Below are positions 42,501 through 49,664 of a DNA stretch of 64,000 nt, in pieces (positions within the stretch are counted from its first letter, which is position 1; every line of letters begins with the position of its first letter). Source of the DNA: Candidatus Sulfopaludibacter sp. SbA3 (GTDB taxonomy: Bacteria; Acidobacteriota; Terriglobia; Bryobacterales; Bryobacteraceae). Made by a program: the position numbers and the translations under genes. Under the pieces are notes generated by a model. The model was given only the letters and a program-made list of their open reading frames with translations. It made no database searches and was not told the DNA's origin. The stretch lies in NCBI GenBank assembly GCA_945890485.1, contig CAMDCN010000011.1:124001-188000 (forward strand). Direction: 5' to 3'.

Positions 42501-42688
42501 TCGAATTCCGGGTCGACGCGTTCAACGTGTTGAACCAGGCAAACTTCGCCAACCCGACCGGCGTGATGACGAGCGGCAATTTCGGACGATCGACGCAGAT
42601 CCTGAGCACCGGTCTGGGCGGCTTGAACCCGCTGTTCCAAGTGGGCGGGCCCCGGTCGCTGCAGCTCTCGCTGCGGGTGGCGTTCTAA
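39590..42688 (+). CDS. TonB-dependent receptor 3
   Basis: This 1,032-residue outer-membrane receptor has a signal peptide (1-19, ending AGALLGQ) and a carboxypeptidase-regulatory-like domain (about 22-105, starting STASLSGTVADEQDAVV). The plug has QPLNGRSFQTLINLSPG and YAPEYGRQPGAQVAIVTR, and the barrel ends LSLRVAF. The ATG at 39590 is preferred because of a GGAGG site (39578-39582 region) and because it opens the signal sequence; the frame is open back to 39407 but that part lies inside DUF4198. The gene is divergent from DUF4198/FmdE-like and separated by a palindrome. Its stop overlaps the stop of the convergent small gene by four bases. Confidence 0.9.
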   Translation: MNWVRFVFLLVCAGALLGQLSTASLSGTVADEQDAVVNGAKVTLQDRSKGYARELTAEANGSFHFAQLPAGSYILLVEKDGFATAQFPALALNANDQRSLRVRLRVAAREEKLTITSQASLVSESPAVATVVDQKFIENQPLNGRSFQTLINLSPGVVLAPSGLVTQGQFSVNGQRTGSNYFTVDGVGANFGLPAATTPYEGASGAVPSFSAQGGSSALASVDSVQEFTIQTSTYAPEYGRQPGAQVAIVTRSGTNSLHGSAFEYLRNDKFDANSWFGNANNIKRPALRQNDFGGTFGGPVLIPKVYDGRNKTFFFVSYEGLRLIQPVISVPSRVPSIAAREQATGLLKSLLEAYPLPVAPPLAATPNETPYVAGFSNPSTLNATSVRMDHSFSPKYTVFGRYHYAPSESQERGRFVTPSFVATLPNRTKTFTAGSTMLLSPTLTNDLRMNFSESYAAQIYRQDTFGGAKLLAPELVFPPFADLATSLFYLTIGGNDENTISPGTFSANTQNQMNIVETANWTVRSHSFKFGFDYRRLAPSIGGRLYSKILTIPTITQLVTGIAPSAEIRQVDTFLEPRYQNFSAFFQDAWRISPRLTLTYGLRWEVNPAPGDANGNLALTVRGLNNPPTATLAPAGTRLYETTYANFAPRIGIAYQPFRNRGTVVRAGFGQFFDLGSSFTGTALTPGNYPFSRSAFFTNTSISNPELNGTAGPANLNPPYPRLFAYAEDYKLPYTLQYSFAIEQPFGAANSVSASYVGAAGRRLGRLESLRPQALRNAAFTRIDYVNNQGDSSYNSLQMQFKRRMSRRLQALLSYTWSHSIDTASDESINNLQASANRLSPESDRGPSAFDIRHAFTGSASYELPFGFAMDTVVRARTASPVLVVTGRDSVGLGLTNVARPDLVAGQPLYLESETFAGGRQFNPAAFDAATPLAQGRQGTLGRNVLRGFGLSQVDLSIRRRFRLYESLGLEFRVDAFNVLNQANFANPTGVMTSGNFGRSTQILSTGLGGLNPLFQVGGPRSLQLSLRVAF

Positions 42689-42975
42689 CCGGCGAGCGAA
42701 CGCTGCAGGCGATCGGCCTGGAGCTCATGAACAGTGCGCATGACGTTGTAGGCGCTCATCTCGACGAGCAGGCGGGTGACTGCTTCGTGTTGCTCGTCCG
42801 TGAGCAAGCCTTCCACTTTGCGCATGGTGGCGACCAGCGCGGACTGCTGCGACTCGAGTTCGTGCCGCTCCACAATGCCATCGGCCATCGCCGCGGCAAA
42901 GGACTCAAGCTTGGCGACCTGCTCATCAATCACGGGCAGGTCGGTGGAATCGTCAAACCAACTGGCTTTGGGCAT
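42685..42975 (-). CDS. Small acidic helical protein, last gene of the PspA operon
   Basis: This 96-residue protein is acidic and predicted to be helical throughout (VAKLESFAAAMADGIVERHE, MRKVEGLLTDEQHEAVTRLL). It has no transmembrane segment and no recognised domain. An AGGAG ribosome-binding site lies just upstream of its ATG, and it follows the AAA+ ATPase gene after nine bases. Its place suggests an adaptor or substrate of that ATPase. The stop codon overlaps the stop of TonB receptor 3 on the other strand. Its function is unknown. Confidence 0.7.
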   Translation of the reverse strand: MPKASWFDDSTDLPVIDEQVAKLESFAAAMADGIVERHELESQQSALVATMRKVEGLLTDEQHEAVTRLLVEMSAYNVMRTVHELQADRLQRSLAG

Positions 42976-42984
42976 CTGTATCTC

Positions 42985-44634
42985 CTATGCTAATTCGATC
43001 ATGCGGCGGAGCTGCGTATAGCGCTCCTGCAACTTTTCACGGCCGCCGTACGCGTTCATCTTTTCCATAATTTCGGGTGGGAGGAACTGGCGGTCAGTAC
43101 ATTCGAGGATGGCCGCGATCTCCTGCATCTCCTTCTCCAGGCTTTGCGTGGAGGGGAGGAACTCGGCGACGGCGGCGGCCAGCGATTCCTTCGTAATGCC
43201 GGAGGAACCAGCGAGCAGGGACTGGCGGGCGGCGCGGCCAACAATGCCTTCGACGTCGGCGCCGGAAAGCTTGCCGAGATGGGGAATGGGCGGAATATCT
43301 TCGGCAGCCAGCGGCGTATGCGCTTTGCGGGCCATCGCAAGGAACATATCGCGGACCTGATCGGCGTCAGCCGGATAGAACAACGGGATATGAACTTCCG
43401 CGCGGCCCTGGCGCTTGAGATCGATGGGCAGTAGGTCGGGGCGGGCGGTGAGCAACATCCAGATGATCTTGCCGCGGTAGCGGGTATCGCCCATCTGCGT
43501 GGCGATCATCGAAAAGACGCGGCTGCCGGTGCCGGAGTCGCCTTCCTGATCGCGGTCTCCCAGCGCCGCGTCGGCTTCGTCAACAACGACAATAACGGGA
43601 CCGAGGGCGCGCAGCAGATTCAGTAAACGCTCTAAATTCCCCTCGGTTTCACCGACATACTTCGAGCGGAAGTTGCGTAGCGTGACGCAAGGGATGCCGA
43701 TCTCACCAGCGAGGCATTGGGCGAGAAAGCTCTTGCCGGTGCCGACGGGGCCGCAAACCAGATAGCCCATGGGCATGGCGCTGAGCTTGCCCTGTCGCAG
43801 GAGCACCGCGTCGTCCTGAAGGCGCTGCTTGATGGGCGGATGGCCGATCCAATTCTCAAAGTTCCAACGCGGTTCAATAAATTCGAGCAATCCGTGCGAC
43901 TGGCGCTCGATAAGCATCTTCTTGAGTTCCCGAAGGCGCTTGGGATCGAGAGGCTCTTTCGATTCCATCAGAGCGCGGAGATCGAGCAGCGTGAGGCCCG
44001 CGGTTTGGGCCGCCAGTTGAGGCGCGAAGCGGGCGCGCGTCGCTTCGTCGGGCAGAGGAATTTCGATGGCTGCCGTGTGCGGGCTGGTGGTAAGGCGCTC
44101 GTTGATCGAAGAAAGCTTTTCGTCGATGACCAGGAAGGCCATATTGAGGCGCTTGAGATGAGGGCTCGACGCCCAGTTGAGCAGCGTGACGACCTGCGTC
44201 GCCGCCGGTACGGACAAGCGGCCCGGCTCGCCGGCGGGGAGGAGGAAGCTGGCGTGGTCGATGACGACGGCAGCGGAGACGCGGTCGGCGTCAGCGGCCA
44301 TGATGTTGTTCTGCACGAAACGATCGAGCAGGGCAAAGGCCATGGCGGGATCGCGGCGGGCTGTCGTGAGGTCGCCGACCTTGCGGTTCGCAAGAACGAC
44401 CATCTCTTTGAGACGAGGAGCGTCGGAACCGGCGAAGGCACGAAGGCCGCGGGCGAGATCGTAATACAGGACGAGATCCCAGCGTCCAAAGATCTGTTGC
44501 GCGAGGAAGTCAGGCAGGGGCGAGAAGCCATCGCCGTTGGGAACCAGGTCCTGAGTGTTCCCATGCAAGGCGAACAGGACAGTAGATCCGGAGAAGAAAA
44601 GTTCGGTGAGCTTGTCAGCCCAGGCGGGGTTCAT
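42985..44634 (-). CDS. Tandem AAA+ ATPase with degenerate first domain (Ycf46-like)
   Basis: This 549-residue protein has an N-terminal AAA-like domain (about 1-230) without Walker motifs and a complete C-terminal AAA+ domain. The latter has Walker A GPVGTGKS (295-302), Walker B VIVVVDEADA with Asp352-Glu353, a sensor-1 region WMLLTARPD and an arginine-finger region KRQGRAE (407-413). The plan is like the Ycf46/CbbX-related SpoVK group. A sigma-54 interaction GAFTGA loop is missing, so it is not PspF. The ATG overlaps the stop of the coiled-coil gene (ATGA). As a remodeler it may act on PspA assemblies or on the ABC transporter; this is inferred from context only. Confidence 0.85.
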   Translation of the reverse strand: MNPAWADKLTELFFSGSTVLFALHGNTQDLVPNGDGFSPLPDFLAQQIFGRWDLVLYYDLARGLRAFAGSDAPRLKEMVVLANRKVGDLTTARRDPAMAFALLDRFVQNNIMAADADRVSAAVVIDHASFLLPAGEPGRLSVPAATQVVTLLNWASSPHLKRLNMAFLVIDEKLSSINERLTTSPHTAAIEIPLPDEATRARFAPQLAAQTAGLTLLDLRALMESKEPLDPKRLRELKKMLIERQSHGLLEFIEPRWNFENWIGHPPIKQRLQDDAVLLRQGKLSAMPMGYLVCGPVGTGKSFLAQCLAGEIGIPCVTLRNFRSKYVGETEGNLERLLNLLRALGPVIVVVDEADAALGDRDQEGDSGTGSRVFSMIATQMGDTRYRGKIIWMLLTARPDLLPIDLKRQGRAEVHIPLFYPADADQVRDMFLAMARKAHTPLAAEDIPPIPHLGKLSGADVEGIVGRAARQSLLAGSSGITKESLAAAVAEFLPSTQSLEKEMQEIAAILECTDRQFLPPEIMEKMNAYGGREKLQERYTQLRRMIELA

Positions 44635-45491
44635 CGCTGCACCTGGCCGAGGTCCGCTTCAAGGATTAATGGCGGAGTCTGCATCTCTTCGACGATGCCC
44701 GTGAGCTGCTGGAGTTCGTTGATGGCCTTTTCGGTGGACTGCATGCTCTCGCTGACGGAGTCGATTTGACTGGTGAGGAAATCGGGGTCTTGCCGATTGA
44801 CGGCGGCTTCGGTGATGGCTTGGATCTTGGCTTCTATGCGGTCGAGTTCGACGCGGACGTAGTCGAGATTCTGCTTAGCCTTTTCGCGATTCTCAAGACG
44901 CTGTTGCTGAACAAGAAGCGAATCTTCGAGCGAACGCTTGATGCGTTCGTCGGGCGAGGTCTGCGACTGCAGGCGGGATTCGGCTTCCTTGATGCGATTG
45001 CGGATCTCGACTTCGTTGGCCTTTTCGAGAAACCGCTGAAGGTACAGTTGCGTTGTTTGCAGCCGGAGGAAAACCCAAAGCATGCGATCGAGCGCCTGGG
45101 TATTGGAGTCTTCGCCGACCGGTTGCTGACGCCCGCGAACGCCGTGCGCGATATCGCGCATCTCAATGCAACGGCTGCGGAGTTGTTCGAATCGTTGCCG
45201 GGCTTCAAACGGAAAGGTGGCGACAATATCCTGCAGCGAGCGTTGCGTGGTGGCAGCCGTCTGTTGCGTGGCGGCCTGATGGCGTTCGGCGTCGATCGCC
45301 TGACGGAACCGAGTATTGGAGACGAGCCCCGTGAGATAGATCAACTCTCCGGCCGCGATTAGGGGCAGCAGCGCGTCGGGAAAAGGGCTCAGCAAGGCAG
45401 CCGCGGTGGCGCCGGCGAACGCAAGTACATTCCAACGGTAGAGGAATGCGCGTTTGACATATTCACCGAGACCGGCAGAAAGGGTCGCCAT
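44631..45491 (-). CDS. Two-TM protein with long cytoplasmic coiled coil
   Basis: This 286-residue protein has a pair of closely spaced transmembrane segments (about 20-37 and 40-58: VLAFAGATAAALLSPFP and LLPLIAAGELIYLTGLV). A largely helical and charged region of about 220 residues follows, containing RIKEAESRLQSQTS and NLDYVRVELDRIEAKIQAIT. It is not a recognised family. The topology puts the coiled coil on the cytoplasmic side, where PspA and the AAA+ ATPase are expected. It begins three bases after the ABC ATPase and overlaps the AAA+ start. I suggest a membrane receptor or docking protein for one of those partners. Confidence 0.7.
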   Translation of the reverse strand: MATLSAGLGEYVKRAFLYRWNVLAFAGATAAALLSPFPDALLPLIAAGELIYLTGLVSNTRFRQAIDAERHQAATQQTAATTQRSLQDIVATFPFEARQRFEQLRSRCIEMRDIAHGVRGRQQPVGEDSNTQALDRMLWVFLRLQTTQLYLQRFLEKANEVEIRNRIKEAESRLQSQTSPDERIKRSLEDSLLVQQQRLENREKAKQNLDYVRVELDRIEAKIQAITEAAVNRQDPDFLTSQIDSVSESMQSTEKAINELQQLTGIVEEMQTPPLILEADLGQVQR

Positions 45492-45494
45492 GGG

Positions 45495-46301
45495 CTAGGA
45501 GTCGGAAACCTTCCCTTCTAGTTTCTCAATAATGTCGGAGATTTCGCGAGAGATGGAAACGAAGGCAGGATCGCGTTGCATCTCGCGGGATGGACGGTCG
45601 GGCGGAGGTACTTCCAGATTGTGCAGGATGGTGCCGGGCGCCGGAGAGAAGATAAACACACGGTCGCCTAGATAGACAGCTTCGTCGACATCATGCGTGA
45701 CGAAGAAGACCGTCGCCTGCAGTTCCCGCCATAGGCTGACGAGCAGATCCTGCATGTTGAGACGAGTGGCGGGGTCGAGGGCCCCGAAGGGTTCGTCCAT
45801 CAGGATGATCTTGGGTCGCAGTATCAGAGTCCGGGCGATGGCGACGCGCTGGCGCATGCCGCCGGAGAGTTGGTGGGGGAACTTGTCGGCGTCGCGCTTG
45901 ACGCTGAGACCCACCTTTTCGACCCAGACGCGAGCCTGATCCTCGCGCTCCTTCTTGCCGACGCCCGCGCATTCGAGGCCGAAGGCGATATTGTCGAGTA
46001 CCGTGCGGTTATCAAAAGACGTGTAGTCCTGAAACACCATGCCGCGGTCGGAGCCCGGGCCTTTCACTGGGCCGCCCAGCACTTCGACGGTTCCCGTCGT
46101 GGCGGGATGGTGTGGCCGGAGGCCGGCAATCAAACGAAGAATCGTCGATTTGCCGCAGCCGCTGGGGCCGAGTATGCCGATGAACTCCCCGTGGTCGGGC
46201 TTGTTCTCAACGGTGAAGGATACATCCTTGATAACGGTGTGACCATGCTCGGTGCCGTCGGGGAAAGCCTTCGAGACATTTTCAAAGTGGACGATTCTCA
46301 A
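45495..46301 (-). CDS. ABC transporter ATP-binding protein (SsuB/TauB/NrtD type)
   Basis: This 268-residue nucleotide-binding subunit has Walker [10 protein letters not shown], the Q-loop FQDYTSF, signature [13 protein letters not shown] and Walker [12 protein letters not shown]. It belongs to the import group of nitrate, sulfonate and taurine systems. It starts with TTG at 46299-46301, in a TTGA overlap with the permease stop and preceded by GGAGG at a spacing of four bases; no suitable ATG is near. It pairs with the permease and the solute-binding/OmpA protein. The closeness to the nitrate/sulfonate group does not fix the substrate. Confidence 0.9.
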   Translation of the reverse strand: MRIVHFENVSKAFPDGTEHGHTVIKDVSFTVENKPDHGEFIGILGPSGCGKSTILRLIAGLRPHHPATTGTVEVLGGPVKGPGSDRGMVFQDYTSFDNRTVLDNIAFGLECAGVGKKEREDQARVWVEKVGLSVKRDADKFPHQLSGGMRQRVAIARTLILRPKIILMDEPFGALDPATRLNMQDLLVSLWRELQATVFFVTHDVDEAVYLGDRVFIFSPAPGTILHNLEVPPPDRPSREMQRDPAFVSISREISDIIEKLEGKVSDS

Positions 46302-47101
46302 TCGGCCTCCGTGCGGTGGGGGAACAGACCGCGCTGCATGAACAGGAGGAATCGATCAATGCAAAAGGCGATGAGCCCAATGATGACCAGGATGAGGATG
46401 ATGTGATCGGACATGCCCCGCCGCTGGCTGGTCGACAGAAGGTAGCCCAGGCCATGCTCGGCATTGATGAGTTCGGCGAGCATAATGTAGCCGAAAGCCA
46501 TGCCGAAGAGGCTCCGGAGGCTCTTGTATATGTCCGGCAGGGCGAGAGCGACAAGGACCTTGGTCACAATCTGGGCGGAGGTGGCGCCAAGGGTTTGGGC
46601 CGTTTCGACATACCGTTCCGGGACGGAGATGATCGCGCGGACGGAATCGGAAAACACGAACGGGACGCAGGCGATAAACAGGAACATCACCTTCTGCGTC
46701 TCTTCAATGCCGAACCAAAGGATGGTCAGCGGGATGAGCGCGGCCACCGGGATATTCCGCCCGAACAGTGCCAGTGGGGCGGATGCCGAATCGAACACGC
46801 GCCAGGAACCGGCGAGAATGCCGAGAGGAACGCCGATGATCGCCGCCAGCCCGAACCCGATGAGAACGCGGCGAAGGGTAGCGAAAATCGAAGCGAGGAG
46901 ACCTCGCTCGTTCCAGAGAGCTGGAAAGCTCTTGATCACCTCCGCCGGCGACGGCAGAATTACGGGCGAGATCAAGCGCGATTCCGGCGTATCGCCATTT
47001 GTGGCGAACCACCAGAATCCAATGACCGCCGCGAGCGTTAAGCCGCCGAGCAGTTTACCGGTTTGGCCCGGCGGCGGGACGCGCAGATCCCAGTACGACA
47101 T
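46298..47101 (-). CDS. ABC transporter permease (SsuC/TauC/NrtB type)
   Basis: This 267-residue permease has about six transmembrane segments. The first is near residues 18-34. The EAA loop can be seen in ETAQTLGATSAQIVTKVLVALALP, spread over about residues 164-187. It belongs to the same import class as the next ATPase. The start lies two bases after the stop of the solute-binding/OmpA gene. It would form the channel for the solute captured by that protein. The substrate is unknown. Confidence 0.9.
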   Translation of the reverse strand: MSYWDLRVPPPGQTGKLLGGLTLAAVIGFWWFATNGDTPESRLISPVILPSPAEVIKSFPALWNERGLLASIFATLRRVLIGFGLAAIIGVPLGILAGSWRVFDSASAPLALFGRNIPVAALIPLTILWFGIEETQKVMFLFIACVPFVFSDSVRAIISVPERYVETAQTLGATSAQIVTKVLVALALPDIYKSLRSLFGMAFGYIMLAELINAEHGLGYLLSTSQRRGMSDHIILILVIIGLIAFCIDRFLLFMQRGLFPHRTEAD

Positions 47102-47103
47102 GG

Positions 47104-48807
47104 TTACTTCGTCGCCTCGAGCGGATAGACTTTGATTTCCACACGCCGGTTCTTGGCATGGTTCATCGGGTCGTTAGGATCGGCGGGGCGGTCCCAACCG
47201 ATGCCGTTCGCCGAGAACTGATTGGCGGGCAGCGTGGGGAACTTCTTGATCAGCGCGGTTTTGACGGCATTGGCGCGATTCATAGCGAGTTCCTTGACGG
47301 AGGTATCCGGAATCTGGCCCTTCATCGAAGAATCGGTGTGGCCTTCGATTACAATGCGCGCCGCGCCGTACTGGCCGGAAAGCTTGCCGACCTCTTCGAC
47401 GACGAAGTTCACATTGGGATCGTAGAGCTCTTCCACGGTTTTGCCGTTCACGTTCTTAACGACGACCTTGGCGAGATCGAAGGAGTTCGGATAGAAGTGG
47501 ATGACGATGGTCTTGGTCAGGATCTCGTCGGATTCGGCCTGGACGGAACTGGCCGTGGTGGGCACGAACTGGACGTTATACTCATTGGTCTGCTTCGAGT
47601 ACTTGGCTTCCTTGCCCAGCTTTTCGATAAGCGTGAAGTCCATTACCTGGTCGAAGTCGATTTTGTCGGAGACGGCGCCGATGCGCTTATACAGGTAGTA
47701 CGCCGTATTCCAGGTGCGCTCGAAGTTGGTGGGGTTGTTCTGATTGAGGAAGAAGTCCCGGTTCTCGGCGTGATTGGTGTTGTGCGCGTCGCCGAGCATG
47801 CTGAGTGCGTCGCTTTCAGGGATGGAGTAAGCGGCGGCCATGAGCTTGGCCACGGTTTGCTTGTTGGACTGCTCCTTGAGCAGTTCCATGTTGTCGAAGA
47901 TGCCGCGGACGAGACCTTCGACGATGTCCGGATTGTCCTTGGCAAAGTCGGCACGGGCGAACCAGACGTCGGCGATGAGCTTGTTGGCGGTGGCGGTGGT
48001 CACCAGCATCCGGTTGCCCTTCACCTTCGAAAGGTTGTAGATGTCGGGCGCCCAGGAGACAGCACCGGCGAGCGACTTATCGGCGTTGAAGGCGGCGGCA
48101 GCCTGGAAGGCGTCCTGCGTGAACTTGAAGTTGACCTCGGCGGGCTGGACGCCGCCGTTGATCAAGGCGTTGAGCGCGAAGAAGTGCGAGGGCGAGTTCT
48201 GCGCGAGGACGATGGTCTTGCCGCGCAGGTCGGCGACCGACTTGATGTTGTCGCGAACAACGATGCCATCGCCGCCGTTCGAGAAGTCGACCTGCTGATA
48301 GATGCGGGGCATCACGCGGGAATCCTTCTTCAGGCTGTCGAGCAGCAGCGGGACCATGTCGAGCGTGCCCCAACCGATGTGAACATTGCCGGCGGCGTAG
48401 GCGTCGCGCATGGCGACGGGATCGTCGATGAGGACGAGTTCGAGTTTGAAATCCTGTCCCGACGGAGTCTTCCATACCTTGCCAGGCTTCAGGCCGTTAT
48501 TGGCGAGAATGATCGGCGCCCAGCCAGCCCATACGTTGAGGGCGAAGCGGACGGTGCGGTCGGCCATCGGCTTGTAGCTGGAAATGCCTTGAACGGCGGG
48601 CAGCTTCTGGGCCGGGACATAGTTATAGTCCTTGGCGGTGGTGATGCCTTGGGCGTCGGGCGCCTCAGCGCCTCCGCCGATCTCCTCTTTTGAGATGATG
48701 CCGCCGACTTTTTGCGGCAGCGAACTGAATCGCCACAGCCCATAGCCGAGGAGTCCGGCGACGACCAGGAAGACAGCGACGTAAAAGGCAGGTTTCGGTT
48801 GAGCCAT
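47104..48807 (-). CDS. Membrane-anchored ABC solute-binding protein fused to an OmpA domain
   Basis: This unusual 567-residue fusion has an N-terminal anchor (residues 6-27) without a clear cleavage site and an Ala/Gly-rich linker. A solute-binding domain of the NMT1/SsuA type (about 85-400) follows, with VRFALNVWAGWAPIILAN, GNVHIGWGTLDMVPLLL and VADLRGKTIVLAQNSPSH. The C-terminal OmpA/peptidoglycan-binding domain (about 425-565) has EGHTD near 488-492 and KNRRVEIKVYP. It would be fixed to the inner membrane and to the wall at once, with the binding domain in between. It is followed by the matching permease and ATPase, and preceded by pspA. PstS-OmpA fusions are known in other bacteria; a nitrate/sulfonate-type fusion in a PspA operon is not one I recognise. 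Confidence 0.9.
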   Translation of the reverse strand: MAQPKPAFYVAVFLVVAGLLGYGLWRFSSLPQKVGGIISKEEIGGGAEAPDAQGITTAKDYNYVPAQKLPAVQGISSYKPMADRTVRFALNVWAGWAPIILANNGLKPGKVWKTPSGQDFKLELVLIDDPVAMRDAYAAGNVHIGWGTLDMVPLLLDSLKKDSRVMPRIYQQVDFSNGGDGIVVRDNIKSVADLRGKTIVLAQNSPSHFFALNALINGGVQPAEVNFKFTQDAFQAAAAFNADKSLAGAVSWAPDIYNLSKVKGNRMLVTTATANKLIADVWFARADFAKDNPDIVEGLVRGIFDNMELLKEQSNKQTVAKLMAAAYSIPESDALSMLGDAHNTNHAENRDFFLNQNNPTNFERTWNTAYYLYKRIGAVSDKIDFDQVMDFTLIEKLGKEAKYSKQTNEYNVQFVPTTASSVQAESDEILTKTIVIHFYPNSFDLAKVVVKNVNGKTVEELYDPNVNFVVEEVGKLSGQYGAARIVIEGHTDSSMKGQIPDTSVKELAMNRANAVKTALIKKFPTLPANQFSANGIGWDRPADPNDPMNHAKNRRVEIKVYPLEATK

Positions 48808-48829
48808 AGCAATATTTACGAGATTGAAT

Positions 48830-49612
48830 TTAGTTCTGTTCGGTCAGTTTGGTGTCAGCGAGAGCTGGCCCCAGATCTTTCTGTGTGTCGGCGAGCCGAG
48901 TCGTTTCGGGCGAGCGGAGACCCAGTTCGCCTTCGAACTGCAAAAGGGCGTCTTCGGCCATCGACTGCTGAAGCTGTTCCTGTGCTTCGATATCGGCGAT
49001 GCCTTCTTTCGAAAGGTCCGCGGCGACGCGGGCTTTGCCGCGATTGCGATCGATGCGGTCCTGAATCACTCTCTCGATTTGCCCGAAGTCCGTGGTGACG
49101 CTCATGTTGAACGACTCCGAGAGGGCGGCGATCTCCGCCTCCGCGGCGCTCATTTTGAGTTCGGCGTCATACTTCTGAATCTTCGTCTTCACATCAGCAA
49201 GCTGATGGCTGGCGTGCTGAATCTTCTTGAGGTTGTTCTCGTATGCCTTCTCGTGCATTTCGAGTTGCTCGAGGTGGCCGGCGAGTTCCTGCTTGGCCTT
49301 CTGCAATTCGAGTGCGAACTTGGCGGCCGTCTCGCGGTTGCCGATCTTAAGATAGGCCTTCGTTTCGGCCTCCAGCTTCTGTACGTGCGTGCGCGCTGTC
49401 GCGACTTGGCGGGTAACCCGCTCCACAAGTCCGCGATAGGTTTCCAGTCCGCGCCTGCCCTCTTTCATTTGCTCGAGGGCACGATCATGTTCGAGCTGCA
49501 TCTGGGCGATCGGATCGGCTTCCCAGAACATGTTGGCGATTTTATTGAGTTGGGCGCTGATGGCGCCCCAAAACTTTCCCAGAATCAAAGTGGACTCCCC
49601 GTGCGTATACAT
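48830..49612 (-). CDS. pspA: PspA/IM30 family protein
   Basis: This 260-residue protein of the PspA/Vipp1 (ESCRT-III-like) family is built of long coiled-coil helices. It starts with a membrane-contacting amphipathic helix (LGKFWGAISAQLNKIANMF), and has ADPIAQMQLEHDRALEQM and a central coil KAYENNLKKIQHASHQLADV. PspA polymers bind and repair damaged inner membrane. The start is the ATG complement of 49610-49612, eight bases after an AAGG; a TTG at 49627 is possible. It is the first gene of a seven-gene operon, 52 bases after malQ. The usual pspF, pspB and pspC are absent. A conserved C-terminal extension is short and acidic. Confidence 0.9.
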   Translation of the reverse strand: MYTHGESTLILGKFWGAISAQLNKIANMFWEADPIAQMQLEHDRALEQMKEGRRGLETYRGLVERVTRQVATARTHVQKLEAETKAYLKIGNRETAAKFALELQKAKQELAGHLEQLEMHEKAYENNLKKIQHASHQLADVKTKIQKYDAELKMSAAEAEIAALSESFNMSVTTDFGQIERVIQDRIDRNRGKARVAADLSKEGIADIEAQEQLQQSMAEDALLQFEGELGLRSPETTRLADTQKDLGPALADTKLTEQN

Positions 49613-49664
49613 CCGCACAACCTTCAATGCTACTCGACTCGAAGGGGCGGCGGGGAACCTGGGG

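Noticed and set aside
42985-44634. AAA+ ATPase as PspF-type sigma-54 activator
   Set aside because: No GAFTGA loop and no Fis-type helix-turn-helix; the plan is that of Ycf46-like proteins.
47158-48693. Open frame of 511 codons on the plus strand
   Set aside because: It is antisense to the SBP-OmpA fusion, which has clear domains. The antisense protein is Val/Gly/Asp-rich without any motif.
42685-49612. Anti-phage defence island
   Set aside because: No nuclease, reverse transcriptase, toxin or nucleotide-signalling enzyme is present. PspA and ABC components point to envelope maintenance or transport.
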